In this document: positions 44,271 to 52,427 of the stretch, piece by piece
How positions within the stretch are numbered: the first letter of the stretch is position 1
How the letters are laid out: each line of letters opens with the position of its first letter
Assembly (NCBI RefSeq): GCF_013106755.1
Contig: NZ_WHPF01000005.1
Coordinates: forward strand, 186,001-250,000
DNA length: 64,000 nucleotides
Origin: Limnovirga soli
GTDB lineage: Bacteria; Bacteroidota; Bacteroidia; Chitinophagales; Chitinophagaceae
Direction: 5' to 3'
Program-made: the position numbers and the translations under genes
Notes under the pieces: generated by a model
The model's database searches: none
What the model was told of the DNA's origin: nothing
The model's input: the letters and a program-made list of their open reading frames with translations, nothing else

Positions 44271-45937
44271 TATTGTAAGGTTACTTTTTTCAAATAAAAC
44301 CCTTTAGCATCCACTTGCGGTGGCAATACGCTATTTACCGTAATGCCTTCGAGAGGAATGATTACTCTGCTTGTTTGATCATTTGCAGTAATGTTGAATG
44401 GCAAAGGCATAAAGAAATTATTGATCTTGATTTGGTATTTATGAAAGCCAAGTTCCTTTATGTTCACTTCCATTACATCGGTAGTTCTTAAATAAAAGTC
44501 GAAAAATGGTTTCAGGTTTTTACCGGAGGCATTACTGAATAATTTTTCTACATCATCGGTTGTAACAAAATTATCATAGGTGTACTTAGGATCTGTTGCC
44601 AGTTTTTTTAAAGTGGGAAAAAAGATATCATCACCAATAACATAACGTAAACTATGCATAAAAAAAGACCCTTTACCATAAATATCACCACCAGAATAAA
44701 CCTCTTCTTCAGTTACTTCATCGCCTAATACTATCGCCTTTCTATTTTTCACACCCCTTCTATGGCCATCTATTATTTCGTTATAAGCTGATTCTCCTCC
44801 TAATTCCAAAATAGCCAAAGCTTCCGCGTAAGTGGCAATTCCTTCTTGTATCCACATATGTGCCCAGTCTTTATTGGTAACCTTATTTGCCCACCATTCG
44901 TGTGCATATTCATGAAACAAGTTTGCTGAATATTCTGAACCACCCACTTGTTTATAAATAAATTTATTATCAAACGTAATCATTGTTTGATGCTCCATAC
45001 CTGAATTGGGTACTTCTGCAATTCCAATTTTTTCCTTAACCCAGGGGTATTCCCCAAAATATTTTTCTAATATTTTCGTGTCCCTGATCTTTGTTTCTAT
45101 TACTTTTTTTGCATGGGCGGTATCTACCTCTAGAACATAATATTCGATGGGCACTTTGTTACCTTCAATAGTAGTATACACATCTTTTGCTACTTTGTAT
45201 TTACCTATATTAAAGACGATACAATAGTTGCTGATAGTATAATTTGTTTTCCAAAAGTAGGTGGACTTGTTTTTTTTGGTGGTTACACTCATTAATAAAC
45301 CAGGCCCGGCTACCACTAAATTTGAAGGGACGGTTATCTTCAAATCGGCTCCTTCATTGGGTTCATCACCTGGATGGTCTTTGCATGGAAAATACATTTC
45401 TCCACCCTCCGCCTGAATGTTTAATGATACCCAATCATTCCCATTTGAATCTTTGGTCCAGGTAAATCCGCCATCCCATGGGGGGTTTATGGCAACTGGA
45501 GGTATTCCGTTGTATTCGATATTTACCTTATGATTCCCAATATCAAAACCTGCTGCAGATGTAATAAATATTTTATCATCATGTTGCTCGAATGAAGCAA
45601 GTTTCTTGTTAATGGTAATTTTGGTAACCGTATATAAGTGAGCTAAATTAAGTAGTATAGTATCTGTTTTTTTTGAGAGGTTCAAGCTTACCTCAACAGA
45701 CCCATTAATAGATTGCTTTTGAATATCTACCTCTAAAGCAATTGTATAATGCCTTATATCAATTATTGCCTGCAAGGGTAACAGCTTACCTCCGGAGGTG
45801 AGGTAGCTTAAATCTCTGTTGTTAATATTGCTTTTATCCTGACTGTGGGCAACAAAGCATTGAAATGAAAAGGCGATAGACACAAATAGTTGTAGCAGAT
45901 ACAAGCTGTGGTTATTGCTTCTGAATTTTATTTTCAT
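44270..45937 (-). CDS. Secreted M1 family metallopeptidase (first of pair)
   Basis: This 555-residue protein has a hydrophobic signal (LYLLQLFVSIAFSFQCFVAHSQ). The zinc site is HEYAHEWWANKV with the third ligand in WIQEGIATYAE, and the substrate motif NSGMEHQT. It is clearly paralogous to the downstream gene but only moderately similar, so the duplication is old. The start at 45937 (MKIKFRSN) is chosen; an in-frame ATG lies at 45949. Both proteins probably process peptides outside the cytoplasm. Confidence 0.9.
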   Translation of the reverse strand: MKIKFRSNNHSLYLLQLFVSIAFSFQCFVAHSQDKSNINNRDLSYLTSGGKLLPLQAIIDIRHYTIALEVDIQKQSINGSVEVSLNLSKKTDTILLNLAHLYTVTKITINKKLASFEQHDDKIFITSAAGFDIGNHKVNIEYNGIPPVAINPPWDGGFTWTKDSNGNDWVSLNIQAEGGEMYFPCKDHPGDEPNEGADLKITVPSNLVVAGPGLLMSVTTKKNKSTYFWKTNYTISNYCIVFNIGKYKVAKDVYTTIEGNKVPIEYYVLEVDTAHAKKVIETKIRDTKILEKYFGEYPWVKEKIGIAEVPNSGMEHQTMITFDNKFIYKQVGGSEYSANLFHEYAHEWWANKVTNKDWAHMWIQEGIATYAEALAILELGGESAYNEIIDGHRRGVKNRKAIVLGDEVTEEEVYSGGDIYGKGSFFMHSLRYVIGDDIFFPTLKKLATDPKYTYDNFVTTDDVEKLFSNASGKNLKPFFDFYLRTTDVMEVNIKELGFHKYQIKINNFFMPLPFNITANDQTSRVIIPLEGITVNSVLPPQVDAKGFYLKKVTLQ

Positions 45938-46132
45938 TTGATCAGGCATTTAATATAATGAAGAATAAATATAATTCCTTCTTTGCACACTTTCATTCAA
46001 AGCTTTATGTTTGGAGAGATTCTTTAATTTGCTTCTTTATAAGTAGATATTAACTACATGACAATCAATTATTTTTTGCCCTAATTTGCCACATACAGTA
46101 ACGCCGCCGTTGGCGGGATGACCTAATAAAAG

Positions 46133-46203
46133 CATAACAAAATATCCGAAAGCACAAGTGTGCGACGCAAGCGGCGATGCCATGAAATACAAATGCCGGG
46201 TAC
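46133..46203 (+). repeat. Dispersed 70-bp element, copy 26 (type A, GCAC entry, CGGCGATGCC tail)
   Basis: The core is at 46152-46171, right end GCCGGGTAC. An upstream ATG inside the element would add 26 artificial codons to the serine hydrolase. Confidence 0.83.
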
Positions 46204-46235
46204 CCAAATATGCACTCAATAAAAACAATATCTTT

Positions 46236-47441
46236 ATGAAAATAAAATTTATGCAAACAGGCAAATTAATTTTTGCAATCTTGTTTTTATTAACTGCAAA
46301 TGATTACGTAAACGCACAGACCATATGGCCAATAAAAGAATGGACTGTTGCCACACCACAATCGCAATTAATGAATGCAGATTCGCTGCGTGCTTTTGAC
46401 AATGATATTGCAAATGGAAAATATGGGAATGTAGATGGTATGCTGGTTACCAGAAACGGCAAACTTATTTACAGGAAAGATTACAAACATGATTACGATA
46501 AAATTTTTGGCGACAGTGTAAATAAAAAGAGTGCAATAAATGCTTATGATGCAGGTGGACAGTACAATTATTTCAACCCATGGTGGCACCCGTTTTATCG
46601 CCGTGATAATTTACACAGTTTACAATCGGTTTCCAAAACAGTTACATCAGTTTTGATTGGCATTGCTGTTTCAAGAAATGAATTTCCTGATCTATCAACA
46701 CCGGTACTTAATTTTTTTGATACCAGCCAGGTAAAAAATATTGATGACCGAAAAAGAAAAATGACCATAGAACACCTGCTTACCATGACAAGCGGCATAG
46801 ACTGGAATGAAGAAACTGATTACAACGATCCCCGAAATGATTGTAATATCATGGAAGCGAGTTTTGACTGGGTACAATATGTTATTGACAGGCCAATGGC
46901 CATTGATCCCGGTAAAACATTTAATTACAATAGTGGCGCCACGGAACTGCTGTCTTATATTTTCAGGAAGGCAACAGGAAAAGATATGGAAGAATATGCT
47001 GCTGCAAATCTTTTTGCACCACTTGGTATTACCAACTATTTCTGGAAACGAATACCAATGGGTTTGCCAGATACTGAGGGTGGTTTGTATTTGAACATTG
47101 CCGACCTGGCAAAGATCTCCTATCTTTTTTTGCGCGAAGGCAACTGGAACGGCACCCAGATAGTGTCAAAAGATTGGGTGAAGGCATCAGTACACCCTTA
47201 TGTGAAAGTTGGAGGTAAAACTCAATATGGATATAAGTGGTGGTTAAATTATTACAGCACAGACAGTACAAAATATGCGTGGCATGGTTCAGGTTTTGGG
47301 GGACAATTTCCCATCATTATTCCAGAATATAATATTGTAGCTGTGTTCACCGGTTGGAACATTATTGACGGTAAGCCGTCGTTAAGGCCGGGTGAAGCTA
47401 TCAGGCGATTGGTGAATGCAGTTGAAGATAAAAGCAAATGA
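46236..47441 (+). CDS. Secreted serine hydrolase, class C beta-lactamase fold
   Basis: This 401-residue protein has a signal peptide (GKLIFAILFLLTANDYVNAQ). The beta-lactamase/D-peptidase motifs are SVSKT (S..K nucleophile), YNSG (Y.N) and HGSGFGG (the KTG counterpart). It resembles the large 'beta-lactamase family' of esterases and peptidases rather than a true resistance enzyme. The start at 46236 (MKIKFMQTGK) follows the element. It is divergent from the M1 pair. Confidence 0.9.
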   Translation: MKIKFMQTGKLIFAILFLLTANDYVNAQTIWPIKEWTVATPQSQLMNADSLRAFDNDIANGKYGNVDGMLVTRNGKLIYRKDYKHDYDKIFGDSVNKKSAINAYDAGGQYNYFNPWWHPFYRRDNLHSLQSVSKTVTSVLIGIAVSRNEFPDLSTPVLNFFDTSQVKNIDDRKRKMTIEHLLTMTSGIDWNEETDYNDPRNDCNIMEASFDWVQYVIDRPMAIDPGKTFNYNSGATELLSYIFRKATGKDMEEYAAANLFAPLGITNYFWKRIPMGLPDTEGGLYLNIADLAKISYLFLREGNWNGTQIVSKDWVKASVHPYVKVGGKTQYGYKWWLNYYSTDSTKYAWHGSGFGGQFPIIIPEYNIVAVFTGWNIIDGKPSLRPGEAIRRLVNAVEDKSK

Positions 47442-47510
47442 TTTTCCTAGCCTAGGATTACTATGAAGCTTTACTTGCGTCGCACTCTTGTGCTGCATCA
47501 AAATGGCAGC
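47442..47510 (-). repeat. Dispersed 70-bp element, copy 27 (type A, GCAC entry)
   Basis: The minus-strand core is at 47474-47493, with left end GCTGCCATTTTGATGC and right end near CTAGGCTAGG. It starts directly after the hydrolase stop. Confidence 0.82.
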
Positions 47511-47554
47511 AAACTATATGGCACAAATAGTGGCATATAAAAATATAGCCTTAC

Positions 47555-48739
47555 CTAAATGATATAAACCGAATCAGTGATATTACTGGCAGGTAGCGAA
47601 AAATAAAAATCGCTACCTTTTTCTTTGGTACTGTTTACCCAAATTTTGCCACCATGTTTTTCAATAAATTCTTTGCAAAGAATTAATCCCAAACCGGTGC
47701 CCTTTTCTCCCTTTGTGCCTTTGGTAGATTTTTTTTCACCGGGGTTAAATAAATTATCAATATGCTCCTGATCCATGCCAACACCATCATCAGCAATATG
47801 GAATACAATATTTGCCTCTGTTTTTGTTACATAAATATGTATGCTGCCATTTTGATGGGTAAATTTTATGGCATTGGAAATAAGGTTTCTTAATATGGTA
47901 GCAAACATATTGCTATCGGCATAAATAGTTTTTACCTCCTGATTATGGCAGTTAATTTCTATTTGCTTTGCGGCCGCACTTAAAGCTACAGTTTCCAGTA
48001 TTTCGGGGTAAATAGTTTCAAAATCTAATGGCTCGGGATTAAAGGGTATGGTATTGGATTGTGTTCTTGCCCAATCTAATAAATTCTCCAGTAAGCTATA
48101 GGTTTGTTTGGCAGAAGAATACAACTGACTGGTAATTGCCTCCAATTCTCTGGCGCTATATTTTGTATAGTTTTCGTTTAACAATTTTGCAAAGCCAAGC
48201 ATATTGTTAAACGGATTTTTCAGGTCGTGTGCTATAATAGATAAGAATTTATCTTTTGTATTGTTTAGTTCTTTTAGGGCTAATTCATTGTCTTTAATTT
48301 CGGTAATATCATAGCACGAACCTATATAGCCAATAAAGGAATTATCTACATCATAAAAGGGGCGGCCAAAATCTCTTATCCATCTATAATCCCCAAATTT
48401 GTTTTTCATGCGGTATTCCATTACAAATGCCTCACGATTATCAAATGCATTGGAATAAGTATGCAAACAGGCATCAAAATCATCGGGGTGCACGCCTTCG
48501 GCCCAACCATTACCAAATTCCTGTTCCATGGTTCTACCGGTAAATTCGAGCCAGGTTTTATTAAAATAGTCGCATAATTTATCCAGCCGGGCACGCCATA
48601 TTAATGCGGGGAATTCTTCAAATATTTTGAGGTATAATTCTTTTGCCTGTGTAATTTCTATTTGTTGCAGTTTCATTGCTGCATTCTCGGCTTCCAATGC
48701 AATAATTCTTTCCCTAAGTATAGTATAATCAGTAGACAT
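47555..48739 (-). CDS. Cytoplasmic PAS-domain sensor histidine kinase
   Basis: This 394-residue kinase has a short N-terminal coiled coil (LRERIIALEAENAAMKLQQ), a PAS/PAC domain (about 35-150, with YRMKNKFGDYRWIRDFGRPF) and HisKA with the phospho-acceptor in IIAHDLKNPFNNMLGFAKLL. The HATPase domain has N box NLISNAIKFT, G1 DDGVGMD and G2 GTGLGL. No membrane segment is visible, so it senses inside the cell. No response regulator is adjacent, making it an orphan kinase. Confidence 0.93.
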   Translation of the reverse strand: MSTDYTILRERIIALEAENAAMKLQQIEITQAKELYLKIFEEFPALIWRARLDKLCDYFNKTWLEFTGRTMEQEFGNGWAEGVHPDDFDACLHTYSNAFDNREAFVMEYRMKNKFGDYRWIRDFGRPFYDVDNSFIGYIGSCYDITEIKDNELALKELNNTKDKFLSIIAHDLKNPFNNMLGFAKLLNENYTKYSARELEAITSQLYSSAKQTYSLLENLLDWARTQSNTIPFNPEPLDFETIYPEILETVALSAAAKQIEINCHNQEVKTIYADSNMFATILRNLISNAIKFTHQNGSIHIYVTKTEANIVFHIADDGVGMDQEHIDNLFNPGEKKSTKGTKGEKGTGLGLILCKEFIEKHGGKIWVNSTKEKGSDFYFSLPASNITDSVYII

Positions 48740-48998
48740 TTGATTGGTTTCAAATTAAAGGAAACTGGCCTATATACTGCAAAAGACGATATAAATGTAC
48801 AGGTAAAAAATAATTTATGCTAATTAGGGTTATTAATAGGTTAAAAGAAAAATAGATCGAGTTAAACGCTGATAAATGTGGTGTTTATATATCATAAAAA
48901 TGATAATCTTATAAACTAATAAGTAGTTAGGGATTAAAAGTTGGGTGTTTTTTGTTTAGATATAAACAACTTTATACAAAAATAATTAAACATTATTA
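48740..48998. other. A/T-rich intergenic stretch
   Basis: This spacer upstream of the histidine kinase shows no reading frame or element. It presumably holds the kinase promoter. Confidence 0.4.
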
Positions 48999-49068
48999 GC
49001 TGCGCCAAAGACATAAGTACAAGTGTGCGACGCAAGTAAAGCTGACTATTGAACTGTTTGCCGGGCCC
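48999..49068 (+). repeat. Dispersed 70-bp element, copy 28 (type A)
   Basis: The core is at 49017-49036 (GTG variant), left end GCTGCGCC, tail TAAAGC, right end GCCGGGCCC. Confidence 0.84.
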
Positions 49069-49131
49069 AAAATATTGCATTTGCCTTTTAAAATGGGCTG
49101 CATAATTATACCACTGTATTGGTATTTATGC

Positions 49132-49168
49132 AAAAAAAAGCACCTACAAATAATACTTGTAAGTGCTT
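49132..49168 (-). terminator. Terminator of the tRNA gene
   Basis: AAGCACTTACAA and TTGTAGGTGCTT form a near-perfect stem on the minus strand, followed by a run of T, about 10 bp after the tRNA 3' end. Confidence 0.85.
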
Positions 49169-49177
49169 AATGTAAAG

Positions 49178-49251
49178 TGGGCCCACCTGGGTTTGAACCA
49201 GGGACCCCCTGATTATGAGTCAGGTGCTCTAACCAACTGAGCTATAGGCCC
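49178..49251 (-). tRNA. tRNA with CAT anticodon (Ile2 or elongator Met)
   Basis: This 74-nt cloverleaf has acceptor GGGCCTA paired with TGGGCCC, D arm GCTCAGTTGGTTAGAGC, anticodon loop CTCATAA (anticodon CAT) and T arm CCTGGTTCAAACCCAGG. The discriminator is A; CCA is not encoded. The C4-G69 and C5-G68 acceptor pairs are determinants used by TilS, so it may be the lysidine-modified tRNA-Ile2 rather than elongator tRNA-Met. It does not have initiator features. Confidence 0.93.
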
Positions 49252-49333
49252 GAATTTTAGTATTACCAAAATTCAAGGGCGCAAAAATAGAAAAAAACAC
49301 CAACTTTCCAAGAAGAATCAAAAAAACCCTGTT

Positions 49334-49341
49334 TAGATTTG
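49334..49341 (+). promoter_or_regulatory. Possible -7 element of the HAD gene
   Basis: TAGATTTG fits TAnnTTTG and ends 4 bp before the ATG at 49346. If used, the transcript would start at or next to the ATG and be leaderless. Confidence 0.4.
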
Positions 49342-49345
49342 TGGC

Positions 49346-49960
49346 ATGCAACAAATAAAAAATATCATTTTCGACCTTGGTGGCATTTTTATGAACATCA
49401 ATTTTAGCAAAACCGAAGCCGCTTTTGCCGCACTGGGTATTTCTGATTTTAATAAATATATTACCCAACATACCATTACCGATTTATTTGAACACCTGGA
49501 AACCGGTAAAATAAGTCCTGAAGAATTCTATGATTTGTTTAGAAAAGAATCGGGTACTAACCTGAGTAATGAGCAAATAGCATTTGCCTGGAATGCCTTA
49601 TTGCTTGATTTTCCACTGGATAGGCTGCAATGGCTGGATGCTATTCGCAAAAAATACAAAGTATACCTGTTTTCGAATACCAATAAAATACACTACGATG
49701 CTTTTATGGATTTATATGCACAGCAAACGGGTGATACTAATTTTAACGGGTATTTTATTAAGGCCTATTATTCGCACGAACTGGGATTAAGAAAACCTTA
49801 CCCGGAGAGTTATTTAAAAATATTGGAAGAACAGCAATTACTGGCCGCAGAAACGGTTTTTATTGACGATACCATTAAAAATATAGAAGGGGCACAGCAA
49901 GCGGGTTTACAAACCATTCATCTGTTTCACCCAAAAACAGTGCTGGATCTTGACCTGTAA
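49346..49960 (+). CDS. HAD-superfamily hydrolase, subfamily IA-like
   Basis: This 204-residue cytoplasmic phosphatase-type protein has motif I FDLGGIFMN, with the nucleophile Asp; the second Asp of DxD is replaced by Gly, as in several IA enzymes of the FDxGGV type. Motif II is YLFSNTNK, motif III Lys is in GLRKPYPESY, and motif IV is FIDDTIKNIEGAQQAGL. Relatives act on small phosphorylated metabolites such as FMN or sugar phosphates; the substrate is unknown. It shares a bidirectional terminator with the convergent DUF4834 gene. Confidence 0.9.
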   Translation: MQQIKNIIFDLGGIFMNINFSKTEAAFAALGISDFNKYITQHTITDLFEHLETGKISPEEFYDLFRKESGTNLSNEQIAFAWNALLLDFPLDRLQWLDAIRKKYKVYLFSNTNKIHYDAFMDLYAQQTGDTNFNGYFIKAYYSHELGLRKPYPESYLKILEEQQLLAAETVFIDDTIKNIEGAQQAGLQTIHLFHPKTVLDLDL

Positions 49961-49973
49961 ACCATCACCAAAT

Positions 49974-50006
49974 AAAAAAGGTGGGTAATAATTACCCACC
50001 TTTTTT
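49974..50006. terminator. Bidirectional terminator between HAD and DUF4834 genes
   Basis: GGTGGGTAAT and ATTACCCACC form a perfect stem with A and T runs on both sides. It overlaps the DUF4834 stop region by two bases. Confidence 0.9.
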
Positions 50007-50277
50007 ATTTAATTTCTTCAAAATCTATATACTCACCATCTGTAGTTGTACTGTTTTTTACAGTAGCCGTATTTGCTTTGGGGGCTGCCTGCGGCGGTGG
50101 AGCTGCTGCTTTGGCGGCTGCTTCCCGTTTTTTACGCAGTTGCTCTTCCTGCATACGTTGCATTTGGCTTACCTGGCTTTTAAATTGAGAGGCAGTTTTA
50201 CCTACCGGAACAATAAAATCAAAAACCAGTTTATATAACAGGTATAAAATTAATATCGTGGCAATTACATCTATCAT
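50005..50277 (-). CDS. DUF4834 family small membrane protein
   Basis: This 90-residue protein has one N-terminal helix (VIATILILYLLYKLVFDFIVP), a basic coiled-coil stretch with Gln and Lys, an Ala/Pro linker and an acidic end (GEYIDFEEIK). This layout is typical of DUF4834 from Bacteroidota; the function is unknown. It follows frr by 10 bp and is probably co-transcribed with it. Confidence 0.82.
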   Translation of the reverse strand: MIDVIATILILYLLYKLVFDFIVPVGKTASQFKSQVSQMQRMQEEQLRKKREAAAKAAAPPPQAAPKANTATVKNSTTTDGEYIDFEEIK

Positions 50278-50287
50278 GGTGTTAGCT

Positions 50288-50854
50288 TTATATGGCCATC
50301 ATATCTTTTTCTTTGGCGGCCAGGTGTTTTTCAACAAGGGCAATAAAGCGGTCTGTCATTTCCTGTATACTTTTCTCTGAGTCTTTTACAATATCCTCGC
50401 TAAGCCCTTCTTTTTGCAATTTCTTTACGTATTCAATACCATCGCGGCGCAGGTTGCGGATAGCGATTTTAGATTGTTCGCCTTCTCCGCTGGCTTTTTT
50501 AAATAGTTCCCTTCTTCTTTCCTCAGTTAATGGGGGCAAAAACAGCCTAATCTGCACCCCATCGTTTTGCGGAGTAATACCAATATTGGCCTGTAAAATG
50601 GCTCTTTCAATTGGTTGCACCATGTTTTTTTCCCAGGGTTGTATGCTTAATGTACGGGCATCCAATACGTTAATATTTGCTACCTGGCTAATTGGTGTGG
50701 GCGATCCATAATAGTCAACAAATATGCCATCTACCATACCAGGGTTTGCTTTGCCGGCCCTGATTTTAGTTAGCTCCACTTCCAGATGGTCAATCGCTTT
50801 TTTCATTTGCGATTCTGTTTCATCCATAATCATTTCCAGTTCTTCTGATGGCAT
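50288..50854 (-). CDS. frr: Ribosome recycling factor
   Basis: This 188-residue protein splits the post-termination ribosome together with EF-G. The family core HLEVELTKIRAGKANPGMVDG and VDYYGSPTPISQVANI is clear, as are PLTEERRRELFKKA and the C-terminal helix ending VEKHLAAKEKDMMAI. The start at 50854 (MPSEELEMIM) gives normal length. The usual neighbour pyrH is absent from the window. Confidence 0.97.
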   Translation of the reverse strand: MPSEELEMIMDETESQMKKAIDHLEVELTKIRAGKANPGMVDGIFVDYYGSPTPISQVANINVLDARTLSIQPWEKNMVQPIERAILQANIGITPQNDGVQIRLFLPPLTEERRRELFKKASGEGEQSKIAIRNLRRDGIEYVKKLQKEGLSEDIVKDSEKSIQEMTDRFIALVEKHLAAKEKDMMAI

Positions 50855-51039
50855 ATAGTTAAATTTTCAGGTGCAAAACTAATAAATACCCAATGCAATG
50901 GCAACAAGCAAAGAAATATTTTAATAAATCCTTGGCTATATGAGCCTGCCATGCCATGTAAGCGCTACAAGATATTGCATGCACTGTTCTTAATTGCGTT
51001 AAACTATAGCGGTATTTTGTTACAGACAATGGTAATATA

Positions 51040-51120
51040 TGGCATCGTTGCCTTTTTCGTATTTGCTGCTTCGTACCGCAAATACCTCCATTGTAGGTTC
51101 CTCTTTTATGGCATCAAAAC
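51040..51120 (-). repeat. Decayed relative of the dispersed element, copy 35
   Basis: Only outer parts are recognisable on the minus strand: GATGCCATAAAAGAGGAACC near 51095-51114, and GGCAACGATGCC near 51040-51051. These match the left arm of copies 6 and 10 and the CGGCGATGCC tail. The core is not preserved. Confidence 0.4.
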
Positions 51121-52422
51121 CGGTTGATGTATAGGTCTATCCATATGCATACCTGCCATAGGGTTGGCACCCCTTTTAAAAATATATTCGCTATTTACCA
51201 AATAAGCCCCTGTAACCACCACCGCATCTCCTTCCTTAATGCCTGATAAAATCTCAATGCTATTTTCAGTTTCAATGCCTGTTTGCACCATTTTGTTTAC
51301 AAAACTGTTATGCCCTGTTTTTATCCATACCGAACTTGCATTTTCATTTCTTATTACTGCATCTACAGGCAGACTAATGCCTTTGCGTTGTTTATTTTCC
51401 ACATACACATAAGCCGGCATACCGGGTCTTAGCAGGTTATCGGTATTAGGCAATACCACCCGCACCAGGTTTATTCTGGTATCGGGATTGATCTCGGGGT
51501 TTATAAAAGCAATACGGCCCCTTAATGTGATATTATTTAAATCGGGTATTTGTACGGTTACCATATTGCCATTACCAATAGCAGCATATTGCGAAGTATA
51601 CACTTGTGCTTCTACCCAAATGGTTGATAAATTGGCGATGGTAACTATGCTGCCACCATCCATAACATAATCACCTTCCCTCAAATTTAAGGCAGTTATA
51701 TAACCTTCCTGGTTACTATAAAAACTGGTAAGTGATGATGCTGTATGTGTTGTTGCTATTTCGTTTATCTGATTTTCGTTGAGGCCCCATAATAATAATT
51801 TGCTTTTGGCACTTTCTATTACCTGCGCAAAATCGATTAGTGAAGTACTCAGGGAATTTTGTTTTTCCAACGCCAGCAGGTATTCCTGTTTGGCATTGTT
51901 TAGGTCTTCGCTGTAGATGTCGTACAACTTATCCCCCTTGCGAATATAATCGCCGGTATTTTTAAAATAGAGCCTGTCTACCCTGCCTGCCACACGGGCA
52001 CTTATATTGGTTATTGCTTCTTCATTGAAATTTAGGGTTGCGGTAAGTACCTGCCTGTTACCAATGCTACCACTTTGTATAGTATCGGTTTGTATATTAC
52101 CCAATTGTACCTGTGCATCACTTAACTCAATTTCGCCGGGCTTTTGCATGTTGCTTTTGCGGGCTTCAATCAATTGCATACTGCAGATGGGGCAATTACC
52201 AGGCTTATCCTGCATTACCTGCGGATGCATAGAACAGGTATAATATACATCTGAGGTTAGCACTGTTGCTGCTGGCTTTTTTCCGTTGTTATTGCATGCA
52301 GCTACCAAAAGTAAAGCGGCTATGCATATTGCCGAATAAAGAGCTAAGCGTACAAGCGTGCGACGCAAGGGAAGCTTAATTGTTGCCAAATTGTTGGGCT
52401 CATAATTATACAATTTCATCAT
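51106..52422 (-). CDS. RND efflux periplasmic adaptor (CusB-like) with metal-binding domain, second copy
   Basis: This 438-residue lipoprotein has a lipobox ending LLVAAC. A heavy-metal-binding motif follows (YTCSMHPQVM, then GNCPICSMQL), and then the barrel-sandwich adaptor core (AGRVDRLYFKNTGDYIRKGDKLYDIYS, EGYITALNLREGDYV, RIAFINPEINPDTRINLVRVVLPN). It links CusA to TolC and may hand over Cu(I)/Ag(I). The signal-peptide n-region (residues about 8-31) is read through a dispersed element, including LRRTLVR. Nothing upstream in this frame offers another start. It is last in the operon, 5 bp after the first adaptor. Confidence 0.9.
   Translation of the reverse strand: MMKLYNYEPNNLATIKLPLRRTLVRLALYSAICIAALLLVAACNNNGKKPAATVLTSDVYYTCSMHPQVMQDKPGNCPICSMQLIEARKSNMQKPGEIELSDAQVQLGNIQTDTIQSGSIGNRQVLTATLNFNEEAITNISARVAGRVDRLYFKNTGDYIRKGDKLYDIYSEDLNNAKQEYLLALEKQNSLSTSLIDFAQVIESAKSKLLLWGLNENQINEIATTHTASSLTSFYSNQEGYITALNLREGDYVMDGGSIVTIANLSTIWVEAQVYTSQYAAIGNGNMVTVQIPDLNNITLRGRIAFINPEINPDTRINLVRVVLPNTDNLLRPGMPAYVYVENKQRKGISLPVDAVIRNENASSVWIKTGHNSFVNKMVQTGIETENSIEILSGIKEGDAVVVTGAYLVNSEYIFKRGANPMAGMHMDRPIHQPVLMP
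52331..52401 (+). repeat. Dispersed 70-bp element, copy 29, inside the adaptor gene
   Basis: The core at 52350-52369 reads GTACAAGCGTGCGACGCAAG, tail GGAAGC, right end TTGGGCTC. It is entirely within the reading frame of the second adaptor and encodes its basic signal-peptide region. Confidence 0.83.
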
Positions 52423-52427
52423 AACAC

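Noticed and set aside
46101-46120. CCGCC-GTT-GGCGG hairpin upstream of the serine hydrolase
   Set aside because: Too short and without a T run to call a terminator or operator; mentioned only as a partial match to the block near 41990.
46158-46235. 26-codon N-terminal extension of the serine hydrolase
   Set aside because: It starts inside an element and precedes a normal signal peptide that begins at 46236.
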